NCBI GenBank assembly: GCA_034509425.1
Contig: JAVTVJ010000117.1
Coordinates: forward strand, 248,001 to 312,000
DNA length: 64,000 nucleotides
Direction of reading: 5' to 3'
From: Eopsaltria australis
Taxonomy: Eukaryota; Chordata; Aves; Passeriformes; Petroicidae
The translations under genes were made by a program, and so were the position numbers. Position 1 is the first letter of the stretch. Every line of letters starts with the position of its first letter. Below, in pieces: positions 12,301 to 24,829 of this stretch. The notes beneath the pieces were generated by a model. The model was given only the letters and a program-made list of their open reading frames with translations. It did not search any database and was not told the DNA's origin.

Positions 12301-13571
12301 CTGTTTCCTGGTTTGGGAGATTTCCAGAGAAACTGAACTGAAAGGAAGCTTTAAAAGAAAGCTTTAGTCATTTGTACTGCCTTGGGCACTGTCTGTGTTT
12401 GAGGGTGCTCTGCTGTGTGTGTGTGGCTGATGTGATCAGGAAGCTGGATAGTGATAGTATCAAGACAGATAATTTTAGAACCATTACCCATTGCCACAGA
12501 GTTTGCCTGAAGTAATCCTTCCATGGATGTCAACGGACTTACAGGAAATCACGTCTCAGTTGCTTTAACACAGGCAGCTGGTGTCATTTGGAATGTGCCT
12601 GGCTACCTGAGGCATCCAGTAGTTCTGCTCAATACCATGACTTTCAGGTGTGACAGCTGAATCTGGACTTGTGGGATCCCCTCAGGCACAGCAAACAGCA
12701 CTAAGTGCCTCTGTGTGGGCAAATGAATTGAGCCTCCAGGGCTGAATTCATTTTCCCCAAGTAAACTTACACAATGTCTATTTCTACATCTGGGTTAGTT
12801 TCCTTACTGAACATTTACAGGCAGGAATGGATACGGTGCATTTGACTCATTTCAGGTGGTTACACTGGGATAGATGCCCCCAGTTCCATCCTCTGCTGCT
12901 AAAACTATTTCAGAAAACTGTTATTGGCATCTTCACTGCAGGTAACTTGGCTTTATGCAGTGCTCTAAATAAAAACGTTAAAGGACATGTCATTATCTAG
13001 TAGATATGTTAGTGCCCATTTCACAACCCTTCATCTGTTTACCCAGCAGATCTACATGCTTCAATGCATAGTGTCCATAAATCCAGTTAAACCAAAGAGA
13101 AAGTTTGTGGCAAATTCAGACTTTTGACACCATCCTTTTGACCACTGCCTAGCCTGCCTACAAGTTTATCCTCTGATAATTAGTTACAGTCCACCACAGG
13201 AAGAAGGTACTTGTGATTTTATTATTTCACATCTTCCTGCCTCTGGCTGAGAAGAAGAAAGTGGTACTGGTACCATAAGACATTAATTTAAGGCAGCAAG
13301 ATGGTAATTGGAAGCTTTCCACTACCTTTAATGAACTTTGGACTGGAATCAGAAAAAAAGTCTCAGCAAACACCTTTCACTGAGAAAGTGGCTTGCTGAA
13401 ATAAGTCATACAAGACTGATCAATGGTTTCCCACTGCTCACAACACCTTGTGTGCCTTCATGTTTCTCAGTATGATGCAATCTCTTCACACTCTCCCATG
13501 GCTATGGGGGATTTGGCTGTGTTTTGATCTCTATTTGAATTGTGAATCTTCACTTCTCTGAAGTAAAGGTC
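9390..13571. other. No gene seen; AT-rich with a GC-richer patch at 11090-11500
   Basis: The patch at 11090-11500 has several overlapping 60-84-codon frames on both strands (for example 11292-11546 plus), caused by local GC content rather than a consistent coding frame. It does not match a repeat I know. The tetranucleotide microsatellite at 9733 is listed separately; the remainder shows no structure beyond short homopolymers. Confidence 0.5.
9733..9759. repeat. Short TATG/TATT tetranucleotide microsatellite
   Basis: TGTATGTATG-type units change into TATT units over about 27 bp. Confidence 0.8.
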
Positions 13572-14069
13572 TGCTGTGGGTTGGCCTTGGCCAGCAGCCA
13601 CACACCCACACAGCCACTTGATCACTCTCCTCTCCCTCCCACCACCCCACTGGTTGGGGGAGAGATTAAGAACAAAAGTGAGAAAACTTGTGGGTCGGGG
13701 TAATGACAGTTTAATAAGTGAAGGATGGATTTACAAAGAAAAAAGAAAAGTAAAGGGAAAAAAATTGATGCAGGAACAATCACTCAGCATCTGCCACCCA
13801 CAGACCCATGCCCAGCCACTCTCTGAGCAGCAGCCACCTTGGAAATCGAGTGCCCACCTCTCACCCCCTTCTTCCTCTGCTCCAGTTTTTATTGCTGAGC
13901 ATGATGTTATGTGGTATGGAAATGACCTTTGGACAGTTCAGGTCAGCTGCCTGATTCTTTTGCTCATCCCCAGCCTATTCCCTGCATGGGCAGAGTGGGG
14001 AAAAAAAGAAAGCCTTGCCATTGAGCAAGCTCTGTTAAGTAATACCCAAAACACTGTGGGTTGAGTCAT
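13572..14069 (-). mobile_element. ERVL-like solo LTR, first segment (3' portion on minus strand)
   Basis: This matches from memory a widespread avian ERVL-like LTR that begins on its sense strand TGTGCTGGTTTTGGCTGG. The plus strand here shows its complement, opening TGCTGTGGGTTGGCCTTGG at 13572. The sense strand is minus: a degraded CRE/TATA region lies near 13880-13910, and a poly(A) signal ATTAAA is at 13715-13710. The LTR resumes at 14743, after an inserted element. The 162-codon plus-strand frame across this block is a by-product of the LTR and not a gene. No internal retroviral region flanks it, so it is a solo LTR. Confidence 0.75.
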
Positions 14070-14742
14070 TGTAGTGAACCATTCAGACCCTGTGGCTAAA
14101 TTTTGCCCTAAACCAGCTGTTTTCAAACCGAAGGAGAAAGCACCATTAAGCCATGGATGCTGAAGAGGCAGCATAGCAGATTTTTTTTCATGCTGATTTC
14201 TCTCCTGCACCATGAGCCACCACTGTGCAGCCACGAACCTCAGGAAGGTTTATTGACAAATTTTGTTCAGAAACTTCGTCCAGGCACAGACAGACACACA
14301 GTCACTCACCCCTTCACCAACACTACTTGAGTTCCAGAATTGTCCAGGAAGAATAATGCCCATGCCCTGAACTCCTCCTAGGAGAGATATTGGAAGAACT
14401 GAAGTTATAAAACTAAGATCCCCCAGCTCTGACAGACCAGGACTGCACATTACAACCACCACAATTACCCATACATTGATGGAGCCACGGGTGGTGACAT
14501 CTTTTTATCTCTTCTTCTATCTCTCTTTCTCTGTTCTTCTCTTTTCAGTTGTCCTCTCTTAGGGTGACCGTACACTCTAGAATTATAGTCCCCTTTTCTA
14601 ATCTGTTACTTTTTCCTCAGTTCAGTTGTTCTAATAAAATTCATTTTTATATAAGTTATTTAGTGCTATTTTGCTGTAATCCAACTCAAAGGGTCACTTA
14701 GCAATGAAGATGGTTGATCTGCCTCAGAGGCAGATTGCAACA
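14070..14742 (+). mobile_element. Second LTR nested inside the ERVL-like LTR
   Basis: This 673-bp block interrupts the minus-strand LTR. It begins TGTAGTGAACC and ends GATTGCAACA, that is TG...CA. It is flanked by an imperfect 5-bp duplication, GTCAT (14065-14069) and GCCAT (14743-14747). Removing it with one copy of the duplication restores a smooth match to the host LTR as I recall it. It carries a poly(A) signal AATAAA at 14633-14638, about 100 bp before its end, placing its sense strand on plus. A pyrimidine-rich run (about 14500-14560) and the words ACACTCTAGAATTATAGTCC recall songbird ERV LTRs. The exact family is not known to me. Confidence 0.6.
14633..14638 (+). terminator. Poly(A) signal of the nested LTR
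   Basis: AATAAA in the context TTCTAATAAAATTC, followed by a T-rich stretch. Its place about 100 bp before the TG...CA end is normal for an LTR of this size. Confidence 0.45.
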
Positions 14743-14833
14743 GCCATCAGCAGTTTTAGCCACAAATCCAAACTGCAGCTCCACACAGACTGCCATGGAG
14801 AAAATTAACTCCATCTGAGCCAGACCCAGCACA
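14743..14833 (-). mobile_element. ERVL-like solo LTR, second segment (5' end on minus strand)
   Basis: This continues the LTR begun at 13572. The plus strand reads through AGCCACAAATCCAAACTG and GAAAATTAACTCCATCT to CCCAGCACA at 14833. That is the complement of the family's sense 5' end, TGTGCTGG and then GAGTTAATTTTC. Its separation from the first segment is explained by the nested LTR. Confidence 0.7.
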
Positions 14834-14839
14834 GGCTCT

Positions 14840-17800
14840 AAAGTCTTTGCCTTCTTGAGGGCAAGACAAAACCAGGAGAACTGGAGAACAGCAGGGTTTA
14901 TCTATTCCACCAGCTATTGAGGGCTGGGCACAGGAATGGGGTGAAGGGATGAGAGCTGAGGAGCAGTTCCAGAATGAGAGTGAGCACCTCATCTGTCTGA
15001 GGCTTCTGAAGCAACTCCACTGTTGTTATTAGGAGCTAATTGTTGATTTGCTACATGAATGGTTTAAAATGGAAAAGCAGTTGGATATTATTCCTTGTCA
15101 CTTCAGATCAGATTCCCAAGGTCAGAACGAAGGTTGCATTGGTCTGCTTTCAGATTTACCAGTTTTGTGGCCCTACTGAAGCAGCAGTATGAGTTTCACT
15201 TTAAAGAGAAGACAAAAATAAATATATATTACATATTTAAATGCACAAACCTTTCATTGTGCAGCCTAAGCCTTTTACCAGGCAACAAGAATTTTTCTGC
15301 TTGTGTTGTATTTGTTAGATCCTGCCTCTCTTTGATTGCACATCCTTTCCCTCCTGCTCTAAATAGACCGAGATCATCTACATTCTACTGAACATTTGCC
15401 AAGAGAAAATGCTGGTTTTTCATGGGAAGTGTTGGAAACATCTCAAAATACAGGGTTTAGAGCAGAACACTCAGCTTTTGCATTGGTTTAGCATTTTTTT
15501 CCCTGAAAACTGTCATATTGGTACACAAAATATCTCCATGTTTGTGTGGAACAGACCTCTAATTAGTAACAAGCTGGTGCTTAGTCCATCAATAGTTGAA
15601 ATGTTTTGTTTGGAAGCTCTGGCCTGGGTTTTGGTTGGGGGTTTTGTTTCTTTCTTTCAGTTGAAGAAGCTATTGTTATCTCACCATGTAAACAACAGTA
15701 GTGCCAATTGTCCTAAATATCATTTCCTTGTAGTCTCACTGACACTTATTTAATTATTGTCTTGTTTCATTTAAGCTACATTCTGTAGGAACATTTTGTA
15801 CTTAGAATCAAAGAGAACACTTAGAAACATTTTTATCACTTATATAAAGAGACTCAGAAAAGGATCAAGGCACCTGAATGAATCTCTCATTTAACATATA
15901 GTTAATTATATTAATAAGAAAGAATGTGCATGAAAACATTGGATACAGCCAGGAGGTTTGTATGTGATAACCAGTTTTTCAAGATACAGGGGTTTCATAC
16001 TGATACTCCAGCTTTTTCTTTTCAGCTGAGAAATGAACTGAAACTATATATTGCTTTTTACTTTGCCATTGCTTGCCTGATGACAGCAAGTCAGAGGAAA
16101 CTGGAATTTGGTGTGAATTATTTTGCCCAGTGTTTTTCATTATGCACACTCAGCCAAAATGCTCTATTCAAACATTTTTGTATTTTGGTGCATTTCAAAT
16201 CCCCATTGCTGTGCATATTTTGACATGTCTTCATCTTTAGGGACTTTTGTGAGCTCAGTGGAGGTAGAAACCAACAATGGTGTTTGTGGATAAGTAAGTA
16301 TCTAAAGTGGTTAAAAGCCTTCTCTGTAAGGTTGGATATTGGGTGGCAATTTGAGGACAACCAGAGGTCCTCCTGCCTGCCCCAGCCTGTGTAATTTGTG
16401 ATGGGAGATCTCCCTGCTGACACTGGGACACCACGGCTGTGCAGCCCTGTGGTGAGCTGGGACGAGGTGTTAACTCCTTCCCTTAAAATGCTACAGGTGC
16501 ACAAACAGAGAAGGTGAGGGAACCAATAAATCTTCCTCTCAGGGCATTCTCATTGTGAGCACTGGATTAACATGACAAGGTTTCACTGCATTTTGTTGTA
16601 GTAAATACCCATCGGGCTGAGTCCTTGGAATGTGACCCTTTTTCAAGCACCTCTCTATGCTTGGGAAAATATTTCTATTTTGTCCTTTTTTTTCCCCTCC
16701 AAGTTGCCCATGCGTTTGTCACAAGACACCCAGGCTGAGGCACAATTACAGAGCAGAATTCCAACACATACACCTGAAATATGGAAAGTGGTCTCTTTCC
16801 ATCAATAATGAAGAAACAGCAGATGAGAAATAAAACTCTAAATGAAAGCAAAAAAAACTATACAACTTAGTAATAAGAAAATAAAGTTTTATAGATGACA
16901 ATTTAGTTCATAGAAAATATGGAAGATTCACCAGCTTGGCCCAGGAGGAGTAGCAAATTGTAATCCTTAATGTGAAAGAATTATTACTACATTCATCTAA
17001 GGTATTGATGAAGTACAGCTGAGAAAATAAGGAGCAAAAGAAAATATAAATAACTCTTTTAATCTTAAGAAATAAGACAACACATGGTGAGACTACTTCA
17101 TAGTACTCCTTCTCTCCTTCAGTTTTTATATATATATGTCTGCTTCTCTTCTAGATTTCTTATTATCTGGATTAAGAACACAAATGAGGGAAAACATTGT
17201 GTAATGTTTTCTTTTGTGCTTCCCAAGGTGAATTCAATCAAGTGTTTTTCTGTAGTCCCTGGTTTCCTCTTCTGATCTACTCTGTGTGTGGGAAATGTGT
17301 CAGTAAACAGAGCTCAGTGGTCACTTGAATTTAATACTTCAATTATTAGAATATGATAAAAAGATTTGGCATCATTTGAAAAAGAGGTGATTCCCATGCC
17401 TTGTACATGTTAATGTAGAACTGCAGAGCTCAGGAGAGATATAATTGTGCTTTTTTGTGAAAGGCTTAGAAAATGTCTTTAGTGAAGTCTTTTACCAGTT
17501 CCTAAGGCACTAAAAAATGTCATCTGATAACTTGTTTACGATTTAAAGAAAAAAAAAAAAAGATATAAAGGCTTTTTAGAAGGAATTATAACTACAAGTT
17601 ATAAAGCAGATCAGCAGCTCTAGAGAGACTATATCAGGAGTTTGGGAAAGCAGAGACTTTAATGAAATGGGTAAGTGTTTTTAGAGGGCAGAGGATGAGC
17701 CACATGAAAGAGAGTTAAACTGACCATACAGTTTAAGCAATTTGAAAGTGTGGATGGCAAAGGTTTTATCTTTGTTCTGCCTTCAGTACAGCTAATGCGT

Positions 17801-18500
17801 GCCTCCACATCATGCTGTGCTGCCTCTCCCCACAGGACTGTGCTTCTGAGTGGTGTTTGAAATAAAGTTGATGGCACACTATGTTGATCTTGAGAGGATC
17901 AACACTCCTGAATTCAAGGGTGACATTACCTTTTCTTGACTGACAGAGATAAAATGCATGCAAGAAAGGATTCCTGATGTGTTTCTGCATCAGTAAGGGT
18001 AAAAAAGAATTGTGTCCAGCTTTTTCCCAGAAGAATTGTCTCCTCCTATAATGTGACATTTAGTCTTTATGTGAACTTTTGCAAATGTGTCAGATTGCAG
18101 AAGATTGCATAAATATTTTGTCCCCAAGGCAGAAAATACACCCAATACTTCCCTAATGCAATGCAATTAATTAGTGTATTGCTCTTTATCAGAAGAATCT
18201 CTCTGGCTGTTTTGCATAATTATGACTGGGTTCAAATTTATAAAAACCTCTCTAGAACAGCCACAAACAAGATTTGCTTTCCTAAGCCAACTGTGCCTTG
18301 TTATGACAGTGGAGAGATAATGCCATGGTGGAATTCATGGTCTCGAGGGATACAGACCAGGCAAAAAGTGTAGATATAACCCTGAACCTTAAGAAAGTGA
18401 ATTTCTAGTTTTTAAAGAACTAGTGGTTTGAACCCTCTGGGAAACTGTCTTCAGGGATAGAGGAGAAGAAGAAAGCTGGCAATGTTTAAAGATATTTTCC
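14840..18500. other. No gene seen; AT-rich unique sequence
   Basis: Several 98-128-codon frames occur (15095-15391, 15409-15753 and 15924-16223 plus; 16118-16504 minus). Neighbouring plus-strand frames are in three different registers, and none resembles a known domain. Short A-rich runs occur at 17549-17561. No repeat family was recognised. Confidence 0.5.
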
Positions 18501-18504
18501 TTAA

Positions 18505-19190
18505 AGCACCAGAGCTCTTACTTCCCATGTTCAAGAAGTTGGTCAGGGAAGGCAGGAGCCCAGCATGGCCAAGTAAGGAGCACCTGGTCAGGCTGAAACA
18601 CAGGAGGGAAATGCTTAGACAGAGCAAGTAGAGATTTGCATTCTGGGAAGAACATAGGGATAAATGCCTGGGACTGTAAGGATGGGGTCAGGATTGATAA
18701 GACACAGCTGAAGCCAAATTTGGTAAGGAATGTGAGGAGAAACAAGAGGGGTTTCTACAGGTACATCAGCAAGAGAAAATTAGACAAAAGGAACTTTACT
18801 GTAGCAATAAGTGAGACAGGAGAACTGGTAGCAGGTGACATGAAGAAAGTAATTTTTTCCTGAGAATTGCTCTTCCCACAGTTTTCAAGTAGATGGAATG
18901 CAAGACACTTGGAGAACGAAGTTCCACCCAAGAGAAAACAAAACACAACAGTTTTAAACTGAAAGAGGTCAGATTTAGACTAAATATAGGCAAGGAATTC
19001 TTTGCTATGAGAGTGGGGAGGCCCTGGCACAGGTTGCCCAGAGAAGCTGTGGCTGCCCCATCCCTGGAAGTGTGCAAGGACAGGTTGGATGGGGCTCTGA
19101 GAAACCTGGTCTAGTGAAAGGTGTCCCTTGGCAGTGGGCTTGAAGAAGATGGCCTTTAAAGATTCTTTCTAACTCAAACCCTTCTATGAG
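18505..19190 (+). mobile_element. CR1 LINE, 5'-truncated and internally deleted
   Basis: Two parts of the CR1 ORF2 gene lie head to tail. At 18636-18863 the translation contains VRNVRRNKRGFYRYISKRK and then ETGELVAGDMKK, the linker between the endonuclease and reverse transcriptase domains. At 18893-19114 it contains FRLNIGKEFFAMRVGRPWHR and then LPREAVAAPSLEV, the C-terminal end of ORF2. The whole reverse transcriptase domain between them is missing, so the copy joined distant parts by deletion. The 3' untranslated part follows, ending near CCCTTCTATGAG, a degraded form of the CR1 terminal ATTCTATG repeat. CR1 normally copies itself by target-primed reverse transcription; this copy is dead. 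Confidence 0.88.
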
Positions 19191-19199
19191 TGTTTGACC

Positions 19200-22100
19200 A
19201 TATAACTTCTCTTCCTGTCTGCCTGCCTTTGTGTGCTCACTCACAGATTTAACATTTTATATGAAACCTCCCTTAGGGCACAATCACTGTTTTAAAATTA
19301 ACACTGAGCACTGTATCAGGAGGGCTGCTCCTGAAGGGATTTGGCAAGTGACTCATTAACCTGTCTGGGAGATGCTGCATGTGGCCAACTTTGAATCCCT
19401 GAGCTCATAAAGAAGAGTAGGATATGACAACACTAAGTCACTTTAGGGGCATCTCTTCAGCACAAACAGATCCTCAGCTGACACAACTGTTCCCACCCTC
19501 TGCTCTTACTAGGAACACTGGTATTATATACAAAGCAGTACATTGGCATTTATGAGTCCTAGATTAAACTTCTTGTACTTCTGCAGACTTTCTTTGTGAC
19601 TTTGGATAAACCTTTTAAGAGAAGTTGTTTAAAGTTGTTGGACATTTATGTAAAGTTGTGCCGCATATTTTCAATGGGACATGAGCCCCTTGGAAAATAT
19701 CACAGAAAATCAAATATAAAATTTTCATTTCGTTTTAGTCTTCATTCCTCGGTTGCTCATCAATAGATAGGAGATAAGAGCACTCTCCTGTCTTGTGGGA
19801 TAAGGATATATCAGGATTGTGATTTTTTTTCTCTTTCCATGTAAGAAATAAGAGACTAGGTACCTTTGATACAGATGTTAGATGGAAAGAGGTATTCATC
19901 ATTTTTAGTATCATCTGAAAAATCATGGATTACAGTAGTACTTATTTTATCATAATAGGACAGCTTTGAAATAGCCAAGTTGTGTATTTTTCAAATAATG
20001 CAATGGCAAAAGGAGAATCCTCCATTACCCTAGAAACACAATGGAGAGAAATTTCAAGAGCATATGTACTCATATAGGGGTAAATATATATTATATGGCA
20101 CAATATAAAATTATAAGTATATAACAATGCTAAAATAACATCAGGAAATGGTAGCAGCACAAGTCTAAGAACAGAACAGCCATGTCAGATATAATAGTCT
20201 GTTTCCACAATAAAATTACTTGTCTGATAAGATGTTTCTGGCTGCAGCTTTTCCCCTTGACTTGCAGCATGCTGAAGTGACGGATCAATGTTTTCCTCTA
20301 CTAAAGACTACACATTTTTGTGACAGTGAAATTCTTATTCAAGAGACCATCACCAATGTTTTTGCCTAATAGGTTCTAATGCTGTTTGTGCTACTCAGTG
20401 TGCCATTACAGTCATCATCTTTTCAGGAGCAGAACTGAGCTATATGTGAAAAGTTTAGTGAAAAAGGCTATTTTGTAGGATAATAACACACCAGAGTATC
20501 TGAACCTGAAAGTAAGGCCCTTTAATGCAGATTCATCTGTCTAAGTCTGTCATAATCATACCTATCTTCATCCTTTTCATTTGCACTAAGTGCCCAGCAG
20601 AAAGCATCTCTATACACTGCAATTGCTGGTTTTGTTCTGTGATAAGATGTTTTGCTACTTAAGTGGCAGCTTAATATAAATTTCTTGACTACCCTTTGTG
20701 GTTTTGCCCATGTGTCCTGTCACAGAGTGAAAGCAAAGTGAATTTCTCTCACAGGCTGATGGGTCATCCTCTGAGGATGGGGGGAATTCACAACAGCCTC
20801 TTTTCCTACCTCCATTTCTTTCCTGCCCCCCCAAAAGGCATTATGTTGGTAATTGTTGAAGAACACAAGAACAAGCAGGCAGGAAATTCATGGTGCATCT
20901 TAATTAATAGTTTCTGCCTATCTCAGAGTATTGGATGAATTGGCCAAATTTGCTGATCTGCCTGAAAGCTAACTCAGAAAATGAACCATGAAAAAAAAAG
21001 TTTTCTTTTGGATCATTTAGTGAATTACTGGTCTTACAGGAGTATTATCACTGGAGATACATAAAAGATGGGGCTGGCATGTTTGTGAAGGAAAACAGAG
21101 AAAGCAAGAACAGCCTTTTTGGAATTAGTTCCTATTATCAACTGATTTAGTTGGCTCTAAACTCACAGAATTAGAGCTGACTTTACTTAATAAGCACAAT
21201 TCTGTATCCTTCTATAGCAAGTATTTAAAGGATTATGATTTTTTTTTTACTAAAATGTACTTAAACATACCTTTCTTACACATACTAATTTTAATTATAT
21301 TTATCATTATATCTTGTTTTTATTTCAGTTGTTATAGTGTTTCATAGGGTATTCCCCAAAATTTTATTCTTCAGTGGGGGCCACTGAAGATAAAAGGAAA
21401 AAGCTCCCAAAAGGGAAGACATCCTATGTGATGGACAGACTGGCCATATTAGAATGCATGGTTTGACCTGGACAGACACGGCTGCATTGTGATTTGAAAA
21501 ATTGCTTTGCCTTTCTTGCAGCTTAGCTTTGACAGCTGTAAAGCAGAAATAATTATATAGACTTCCTTTGAAAGAGCATTCAGATTTGTGAGCATGGTGT
21601 GCTCTTGGAGAAATGTGCTCTACCAGCAGTTACCAACCCCTCTTGGGGTTAATGGAAGCAAACCTAGGGATAAGGTGGAGATTAGTCTCTTTTGTTTTTC
21701 CTGTACAACATTTATTTGTACTTACCTTTGTTGAAAACTGGGAGAAAAGCATTATTTAGGCAACTAAAGTGCTTAATCCCAACTTCAGAGGCATATGAGG
21801 TTCTACTGCCGTCAGTGTCTTTGCCTGCATGGTAAAGCCTGTCACATATGTCAGGAAGGACTGATGACAAACTGATAATAAAAATCTGTCTTTGAAATGT
21901 ACAGGAAAATCATTTTGGATGATTAGAAAGTGGTCGACAACAGCTTGACCTGTGTTGTATTCCTTAAAATAAATGTCAGCCTTAAAATTCCTTATTGAAA
22001 CTTCCCAGCTCCTATCCTGTCCAGCACAGGACAAGTTGCAGATTCAACAGGACACGAGGGAGAGTTGTATACAAAAGAGTAAAGCTGTCAGAACATAAAG

Positions 22101-23095
22101 CAAATTGAGGCAGTAATAAAGTTGCTGGGGTTTGCTGTAAATGGCATCAAGTTTGTAACAAACCTTATGAAAGTCTGCTTACATCAGACGAGCTGGGTAC
22201 CCACTAAATGCACAAGATCCCTCTCAGACAGCTATGTCAATTCCTGTCAGAACAACAGAACAATAAAGCAGCAGATTCTGCAAAAGTTGAAGATTATGAA
22301 ATAAAATTCCAGCAGATTTGATGTGCTGAGTGTTGCATTGTATATTTTTTAAAGATAAATGCAGACTTTCTGATGAATCCTGACATGTTTATTTCTTTGT
22401 TCCCCAGAACAACTGAAATAACCAATAAACACAAAAATTTCTCCTGCAGAGATTGTGATATTATTTTTCTTCCAGGTTTTGGAAGTCTGGCTTTTTGATG
22501 TACAATTCATTACTTGTTTTATGGGTGATAGTAAAAATAAGTAGCCAACTAACTAGATTTGTGTCCCCTCACCCCAAACATCAACACAGCTATAAGCACT
22601 GGTTTATTTGGAAAAAAAATCCTGTTTATGGCTTTTACAGAACACTTTTGAACAAACTTTCCAATGGCTGCTGAAAGGGACCTGAAGAAAATATTACTTT
22701 GCTAGAAAATTATTTTGCTCCTCCTACATTGCAATGACTGGTATTTCAGATGAATACTTATTTAGTTTTGTCAGTAGAAATTTTTTATCTGGAATAACAT
22801 CATTTTGGGGAGTTCAAAACATGTTTATGCTGTGGCTTATCCCCTTTGCCCACTCAATGGCTGCATTTATGTGATGACAACATGTGTAAGCTCTAAGGAC
22901 AACAGTTCTATAAGAAAAAAAATCAAACATTTTGCCTTCACTTTGCACACACAATGCCACCCTCTCTGGAATACACCAAGAGCTCCTGTAGTGTGTGGTG
23001 TGCTTCATAAACTACTCTAATCAAAGCAGAAGAAACAAATGGTAAGCTGCCTACATTGCTATGGAGAACAAAGTGGTCCAAAACTATTTAATATA
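19200..23095. other. No gene seen; AT-rich unique sequence
   Basis: Frames are at most 92 codons (21756-22034 minus). A donor-like AAG|GTAAGT on the minus strand at 21728-21720 has no convincing exon beside it. A very AT-rich patch with TATAT words lies at 20080-20125. Confidence 0.5.
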
Positions 23096-23099
23096 ATAA

Positions 23100-24250
23100 G
23101 GGAGAGGATGACACACAAAGAAGTGAGGAAAGGGTGGACTGGGTTGGCAAGCAAAGTGTGCAGTGTGGTGTGGAATAGAGACCTTGGAAACAATAACAGG
23201 GCTGAAGGGGCTGCACCCCAAGAATTTTCACACCATAAAAAAGTGTGAAAGAAGTGCCCAAAGGGCCTAATTGTGGGGGAAGCTCTTGTATATTTTAAAG
23301 GGAAATATTCATGACTGAGGGCCCATCTGAAATGTTTGTATAATAATTCACACAGGAAGGGAAATGGCTGATGCCATGGTAAAGCCAGTCTTGATTGTCT
23401 TCAAGGGTTCTTAGGATCAAGGGAGGTTCCTGAACATTGGAAGTAAAAAAAATGTATCACTCCTATTTTGAAGAATAGCAAGAAGGAAGATCTGTGGAAA
23501 TGCTGAGTTGTAATTTTATTTCAGTCTCTGGCAAGATGATGAAGCACATACTGCTAAAAACCATTTCCAAACATATGAAGGGGAATACGGTGATTTGGAA
23601 TATTAAACACAGTTTTAGAAAGGTAAAATCATGACTGACCAGCCTGATAGATTTCTACAACAAGATCTGTCTTGGTGGGGAAGGGGGGAGCAGTAGAAGT
23701 TGCTTATCTTGAATTCAGCAAGGCTTTTCACACGGTCAGCCCTAACTTCCTCAGAAAATCTATGAAATAAGGACAAGGTGAATGAATGGTGAGATGCTCT
23801 GAAAGGTGGATGAAGAGCTGGGCACAAAGGGTTGTGATTAGCTGCACAAAATCCATCTGCAGCCCAGTTACAAGAGAGGTACCCAGGGATCTGTGCTGGA
23901 GTCTGTGCTGTTTAATCTCTTCATTATTATTGTACTCTCACCAAGTCTGCAGACGATATAACACCACAAGGAGCAGCTGATAGACCACAGGGCTCTGCTG
24001 TTGTCAGGAGGAACCTGAACAGGCTGGGGAAATGGGCTGGCAGAAACCTCATGAAGCTCAACATGGGTAGAATGCAGAATCCTGCCCCTGAGGAGAACCC
24101 TGAGCACCAGTACAGCTAGAAAGCACCTTTGCAGAAATTATTCCAGGAATCCTGTGGGACAGCAGGCTGTGTGTAATTCAGCAGTGTGCCCTGGCAGCAG
24201 TGAAGATCAGCCACCTCCTGGGCTGCTTTAGGGAGAACATTGTCAGTAAA
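23100..24250 (+). mobile_element. CR1 LINE with 5' sequence and internal deletions
   Basis: The left part (about 23130-23230), with GGAATAGAGACCTTGGAAAC and CTGCACCCCAAGAATTTTC, resembles from memory the 5' leader of avian CR1, which most copies lack. At about 23320 the translation gives KCLYNNSHRKGNG, the start of the ORF2 endonuclease. At about 23414 it jumps to GEVPEHWK-like sequence just before the reverse transcriptase. Degraded RT motifs follow around 23640-23960, including the region of the catalytic Asp-rich box, with several stops. The palm/thumb part runs to about 24240 (CAGCAGTGTGCCCTGGCAGC). The copy is therefore internally deleted between EN and RT and interrupted on the right by a minus-strand CR1 end. 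Confidence 0.8.
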
Positions 24251-24515
24251 TCATGGAGTCACAGAATGTTTTGGGATAGAAGGGACATTCAAAGATCATC
24301 TGCCTCAACCCACCTGACACAGGCAGGAACTTCCTTCACTGGATGAAGTTGTTTAAAGCCCTGTTCAAGCTGACATTGAGCACTTCCAGGGATAGGGCAT
24401 CCACAATTTCTCTGGGCAACCTCTTCCACAGCCTCACCATCCTCACCACAAGAATTTCTGCCTAACATTGAATTTAGCCAAACATCTTTCAGTTTGAAAC
24501 TGCACTCAATCCAAC
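24251..24515 (-). mobile_element. CR1 LINE 3' end, minus strand
   Basis: The plus strand starts ATGGAGTCACAGAATGTTTT, the complement of a CR1 3' terminus. It runs back through the 3' untranslated part to the ORF2 C-terminus, where GGGCATCCACAATTTCTCTG and GGCAACCTCTTCCACAGC are diagnostic. About 265 bp survive. It abuts the end of the plus-strand CR1 to its left, which suggests insertion into or next to that element. Confidence 0.85.
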
Positions 24516-24639
24516 TGCCTGTGTTGTGGATGCAGACACGAAGCCCAACCCAGACCCAACAGAGACCCTAAAAGGACACAACACTTTGGATATGGCCATC
24601 CAGCCAATCCATTATCCATCTAACCATCCATCAAATTCT

Positions 24640-24800
24640 TACCCTCAAGAATGTTGTGGGGGACCATTCCAAAAGCTGTACAAGAGTCCAGGTGACATCA
24701 GTACCTCTTCCCTTGTCCTTCCTTGCCCTGATGCAGTCACTCCACGATGGGAGGCCAGTAGATTGGTCAGAAACAATTTGCCCTTGGTGAAGGTCATGGG
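24640..24800 (-). mobile_element. CR1 LINE reverse-transcriptase fragment, minus strand
   Basis: Around 24650-24690 the plus strand reads GAATGTTGTGGGGGACCATT, then TACAAGAGTCCAGGTGACAT. The same complement of the CR1 RT segment encoding the Leu-Asp-Phe-Ser-Lys-Ala-Phe region is seen more clearly at 56590-56640. It is heavily diverged. The 120 bp between this and the 3'-end fragment on its left are unplaced. Confidence 0.55.
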
Positions 24801-24829
24801 AGATGACAGTGTCCCTCTGCTGTAGTGAC

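Noticed and set aside
13576..14064. 162-codon plus-strand open frame
   Set aside because: It lies antisense within the ERVL-like LTR, starts with the LTR edge and has no domain; the openness follows from LTR composition.
15095..16223. Three consecutive plus-strand frames of 98, 114 and 99 codons
   Set aside because: They are in three different registers, lack splice sites joining them and show no known domain; expected by chance in this amount of DNA.
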